The notes under the pieces were generated by a model, which worked only from the letters and a program-made list of their open reading frames with translations, did not search any database and was not told the origin of the DNA. 17,682 nt of DNA from an uncultured Roseburia sp. Its GTDB lineage: Bacteria; Bacillota; Clostridia; Lachnospirales; Lachnospiraceae. This document shows positions 14,741 through 17,682 of the stretch, piece after piece (position 1 is the stretch's first letter; each line of letters opens with the position of its first letter). Location: the NCBI GenBank assembly GCA_947564765.1, contig CANODN010000011.1:1-17682 (forward strand), given 5' to 3'. The position numbers were made by a program, and so were the translations under genes.

Positions 14741-16239
14741 GCACGTGCCTCACTGCGCTCTTTTCTGGATATTACAAACAACACCAAAAACAGAATAACT
14801 GCAGAAGCTGCCAGTGAAATCATCCAGTTTTTACTGATACCGGCAATGATATATCCAATGGCACAGACCACCGCAACAATCATCGCATACTGCATCTGCG
14901 TCTGCACATGGTTGATGTGATTACTCTGCGCTCCGGCAGAGGACATAATCGTCGTATCGGAAATCGGTGATATATGATCTCCGCAGACAGCGCCTGCCAA
15001 AACTGCAGAAACGGCGATAATCATCATTTCATCATCAAATCCGGCATACATATTCACCACAATCGGCACCAGAATCGCAAAGGTTCCCCAGGAGGTTCCG
15101 GTAGAAAATCCCAGAAACATCGCAATCCCGAACATAATTGCAGGAATTACCACACTTGCCGTCATACTGGTACCTACCATACTGCGGACAAACTCTGCAA
15201 TGCCAAGATTATCTCCCATTCCTTTCAAGGTCCATGCAAAGGTCAGAATCAAAATCGCAGGCATCATTAACTTCGCCCCTTCTGCCAGTGACTGCATAAA
15301 ATCATGGAAGGAAATAACCTTTCTCGGAAGATACAGAAGCGCCATAAAGATAACTGTTACCGTCGTAGCAAAAATCAGGCTCATTTCCGCATCACAATTT
15401 GCAAATGCGTCGACTACATTTCCTGCACCGCCCAAAAATCCGGTATAGATCATGCCGAATACTGCCGATGCGATCAGCACTGCCACCGGAAGTACAAGAT
15501 CGATCACTTTTCCGTTTGGATTGACCTTCTTATCTTCTTTCATTGACTCAAATTCTTCTCCGCCGGAAGTAAACAGATCTCCCTTTGCCGCATTCATCTC
15601 ATGCTTTTTCATCAGTCCGAAATCAAAATTCCAGGCAATGATCAAAAATACCATGCCAATGGTAAGCAGCGCATAAAGATTGTAAGGAATTGTCCGCAAA
15701 AACAGCTGGAAGCCGGTCAGAGAACTATCCTCCGGTACATAAGAATTCACGGCTGCCGCCCAGCTGGAAATCGGTGCGATAATACAAACCGGAGCAGCCG
15801 TCGCATCAATAATATACGCCAGCTTTGCTCTGGAAACCTTATACTTATCCGTTACCGGACGCATCACAGAGCCCACCGTCAGACAATTAAAATAATCATC
15901 TACAAAAATCAAAACGCCAAGTCCCATGGTTGCAAACAGGGAAGCTTTTTTGCTTTTGATTTTCTGACTGGCCCAGTTTCCATAAGCTGCAGAGCCTCCG
16001 GACTGGGTCATCAGTACAATGATCATACCCAGCAGTACGTCAAAAATAATAATATTCAGATTCATATTTTCCGTCATTGTGGTAAACAACGTTTCAAATG
16101 TTCCCCAGGGCTGAAAGCCTGCTGTAAAAAGCGCTCCCAACAATACCCCCACAAACAGGGAACTATATACCTCTTTTGTAATCAATGCCAGTAAAATTGC
16201 TACAACCGGCGGAACCAAAGACCACCATGTTCCATACAT
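14737..16239 (-). CDS. NhaC-family Na+/H+ antiporter-type membrane transporter
   Basis: A 500-residue membrane protein with about 11-12 hydrophobic helices, the first beginning near residue 8. Family signatures are the FVDDYFNCLTVGSVM segment (112-126), ATAAPVCIIAPISSW (146-160), GFSTGTSWGTF (377-387) and GDHISPISDTT (420-430). A hydrophilic loop at about 208-244 faces one side. Members exchange Na+ for H+, and others exchange organic acids or amino acids, so the cargo is uncertain; I withhold the symbol nhaC for this reason. GGGGGAG lies before the ATG, 16 bases after the AICAR transformylase stop. Its TGA overlaps the peptidase start. It is probably cotranscribed with both neighbours. Confidence 0.9.
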   Translation of the reverse strand: MYGTWWSLVPPVVAILLALITKEVYSSLFVGVLLGALFTAGFQPWGTFETLFTTMTENMNLNIIIFDVLLGMIIVLMTQSGGSAAYGNWASQKIKSKKASLFATMGLGVLIFVDDYFNCLTVGSVMRPVTDKYKVSRAKLAYIIDATAAPVCIIAPISSWAAAVNSYVPEDSSLTGFQLFLRTIPYNLYALLTIGMVFLIIAWNFDFGLMKKHEMNAAKGDLFTSGGEEFESMKEDKKVNPNGKVIDLVLPVAVLIASAVFGMIYTGFLGGAGNVVDAFANCDAEMSLIFATTVTVIFMALLYLPRKVISFHDFMQSLAEGAKLMMPAILILTFAWTLKGMGDNLGIAEFVRSMVGTSMTASVVIPAIMFGIAMFLGFSTGTSWGTFAILVPIVVNMYAGFDDEMMIIAVSAVLAGAVCGDHISPISDTTIMSSAGAQSNHINHVQTQMQYAMIVAVVCAIGYIIAGISKNWMISLAASAVILFLVLFVISRKERSEARA

Positions 16240-16255
16240 AAAAATCTCCCCCTTC

Positions 16256-17434
16256 TTAGTGATGGAACAGACGAATGCCTGTAAAGCTCATCACCATTCC
16301 ATATTTATTACAAGTATCAATGACATGATCGTCACGAATCGAACCGCCCGGCTGTGCAACATATTTCACGCCGCTCTTATGGGCTCGCTCGATATTGTCC
16401 CCAAAGGGGAAAAACGCATCCGAACCAAGGGTAACGCCGGACATCTGATCCAGCCAGGCACGTTTTTCTTCTTTGGTAAACACCTCCGGTTTTACTTTAA
16501 AAATATTCTCCCAGGCACCGTCTGCAAGCACATCCATATAATCCTCTCCGATATAAAGATCAATGGCATTGTCCCTGTCCGCACGGCGGATGCCGTCTAC
16601 AAAGGAAAGTCCCAGTACCTTCGGCGACTGACGTAAAAACCAGTTGTCTGCCTTCTGTCCGGCAAGTCTCGTACAGTGAATCCTGCTCTGCTGTCCGGCG
16701 CCGATTCCAATTGCCTGTCCGTCTTTAACATAGCATACGGAATTGGACTGGGTATATTTTAAGGTAATCATAGAAATCGCAAGATCGATTTTGGCCTGCT
16801 TCGTCAGCTCTTTATTCTCCGTTACAATATTTTCAAAAAATGCATCGTCAATTTTGAGCTCGTTTCTCCCCTGTTCAAAGGTAATGCCAAATACCTGTTT
16901 CCGCTCAATCGGCTCCGGTACAAAATCGGGATCGATTTCGATGACATTGTAATTGCCGTTTTTCTTTGCCTTCAGGATTTCCAAAGCCTCCGGCTCATAT
17001 CCCGGCGCAATCACGCCGTCGGATACCTCTCTTTTGATAATCAAGGCCGTTGCTTTATCACAGACGTCAGAAAGAGAAATAAAATCACCGAAGGAAGACA
17101 TTCTGTCTGCACCTCTGGCTCTTGCATAAGCATTTGCCAAAGGGGTAAACGCTACATCCATATCATCTACCCAGTAAATCTTACGTTCCACTTCCGATAA
17201 CGGAAGTCCCACAGCCGCTCCGGCAGGAGAAACATGCTTAAAGGAAGTCGCCGCTGCAAGTCCCGTTGCCGCCTTTAATTCCCGGACTAACTGCCAGCCG
17301 TTAAAGGCATCCAGGAAATTAATATAACCCGGTTTTCCGCTTAATACTTTAATGGGAAGTTCTCCGTTCTCTACATAAATACGGGACGGCTTCTGATTCG
17401 GATTACACCCGTATTTTAACTCCAATTCTTTCAT
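16256..17434 (-). CDS. purH: Stand-alone AICAR transformylase (phosphoribosylaminoimidazolecarboxamide formyltransferase)
   Basis: A 392-residue enzyme transferring a formyl group from 10-formyl-tetrahydrofolate to AICAR, the ninth step of IMP synthesis. It corresponds only to the C-terminal half of classical PurH; the IMP cyclohydrolase half is missing and is supplied by the adjacent gene. The family's Lys-His pair is residues 66-67 in SFKHVSPAGAAVG. GAGQQSRIHCTRLA and the C-terminal TGIRLFHH are also typical. An upstream in-frame TTG at 17440 would add two residues, but GGGGG lies only two bases before it and eight bases before the ATG at 17434, so the ATG is the likely start. It begins 12 bases after the cyclohydrolase stop; the antiporter follows after 16 bases. 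Confidence 0.95.
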   Translation of the reverse strand: MKELELKYGCNPNQKPSRIYVENGELPIKVLSGKPGYINFLDAFNGWQLVRELKAATGLAAATSFKHVSPAGAAVGLPLSEVERKIYWVDDMDVAFTPLANAYARARGADRMSSFGDFISLSDVCDKATALIIKREVSDGVIAPGYEPEALEILKAKKNGNYNVIEIDPDFVPEPIERKQVFGITFEQGRNELKIDDAFFENIVTENKELTKQAKIDLAISMITLKYTQSNSVCYVKDGQAIGIGAGQQSRIHCTRLAGQKADNWFLRQSPKVLGLSFVDGIRRADRDNAIDLYIGEDYMDVLADGAWENIFKVKPEVFTKEEKRAWLDQMSGVTLGSDAFFPFGDNIERAHKSGVKYVAQPGGSIRDDHVIDTCNKYGMVMSFTGIRLFHH

Positions 17435-17442
17435 AAACAATT

Positions 17443-17447
17443 CCCCC
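17443..17447 (-). promoter_or_regulatory. Ribosome binding site that sets the AICAR transformylase start
   Basis: GGGGG on the minus strand lies eight bases before the ATG at 17434. It overlaps the last base of the upstream TAG stop. Spacing rules out the TTG at 17440. Confidence 0.65.
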
Positions 17448-17682
17448 TATTTGTTCTTATTTACAATTCTGGATTCGTATGTTCCTGTTGCAAGATCAAT
17501 ATAACGCACAAACAGGGATACTTTATTTTCTTCATTTAAGCTGTTCCATACACGATCTGTAAACGTATCAATATCCCCTTCGATTTTGACCCATTCCGGT
17601 TCTCCTTCAAAGCTTGGCAGGGGATTACCGTCTCCCATATAAGTATGAATATAATGCCCTTCTCCATTCTGCGGATTTTCAT
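17447..17682 (-). CDS. IMP cyclohydrolase of the PurO-like type, C-terminal part (starts outside the window)
   Basis: The last 77 residues plus a TAG stop are visible. They read in frame from the window edge through GEGHYIHTYMGDGNP and SFEGEPEW to a C-terminal LATGTYESRI. I recognise this as the C-terminus of the clostridial PurO-like IMP cyclohydrolase family, which closes the purine ring to give IMP and is unrelated to the N-terminal half of PurH. The ATG at 17638 is an internal methionine, not the start. Its position directly before the stand-alone AICAR transformylase supports the call: together the two genes do the work of bifunctional PurH. Confidence 0.85.
   Translation of the reverse strand, partial: ENPQNGEGHYIHTYMGDGNPLPSFEGEPEWVKIEGDIDTFTDRVWNSLNEENKVSLFVRYIDLATGTYESRIVNKNK

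Overview
The window is a 17.7-kb stretch of a Gram-positive, low-to-moderate-GC genome, most likely a gut-type Clostridia of the Lachnospiraceae group. This rests on several observations. Ribosome binding sites are strong GGAGG-type sites. Purine synthesis ends in a stand-alone AICAR transformylase beside a PurO-type IMP cyclohydrolase. The secreted giant carries a BspA-like LRR_5 tail typical of these bacteria. All eleven genes lie on the minus strand, so transcription runs from high to low coordinates. There is no phage, insertion sequence, CRISPR array, tRNA or rRNA, and no gene-free gap over about 260 bases.

In transcription order, the first block (17682 to 6345) is a tightly packed run: IMP cyclohydrolase (3' end only), AICAR transformylase, an NhaC-family antiporter, a C39-like cysteine peptidase (ATGA overlap with the antiporter), a 1979-residue secreted CotH-kinase/lamin-tail/FIVAR/LRR protein, and argS two bases after it. 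No terminator is visible until a strong hairpin at 6271-6309. The run may therefore be one long transcript mixing housekeeping genes (purine synthesis, arginyl-tRNA synthetase) with an accessory antiporter-peptidase-surface protein cassette.

The second block is an acylphosphatase followed 15 bases later by a homodimer-type ABC exporter half-transporter. Its roughly 160-base leader contains a perfect 8-base inverted repeat. The third block is a pair of tandem paralogous secreted proteins of unknown family (3821-3072 and 3035-2247). They are driven by a good sigma-A-like promoter (TTGTAA, 17 bases, TATAAT) with a run of nine G in the untranslated leader, and end at a terminator at 2194-2233. 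The fourth block is gltX, whose promoter -35 box sits against the U-tract of that terminator. It overlaps by ATGA with a UvrD/PcrA-like helicase gene that leaves the window.

The most unusual items are the giant CotH protein (internally duplicated Ig-like plus lamin-tail unit, and Glu where related CotH proteins usually have Asp in the Asn-x-Asp motif), its linkage to a leaderless C39-like peptidase and an antiporter, and the unassigned secreted pair with the G9 leader. I see no clear case for a wholly new defence or mobile system here.
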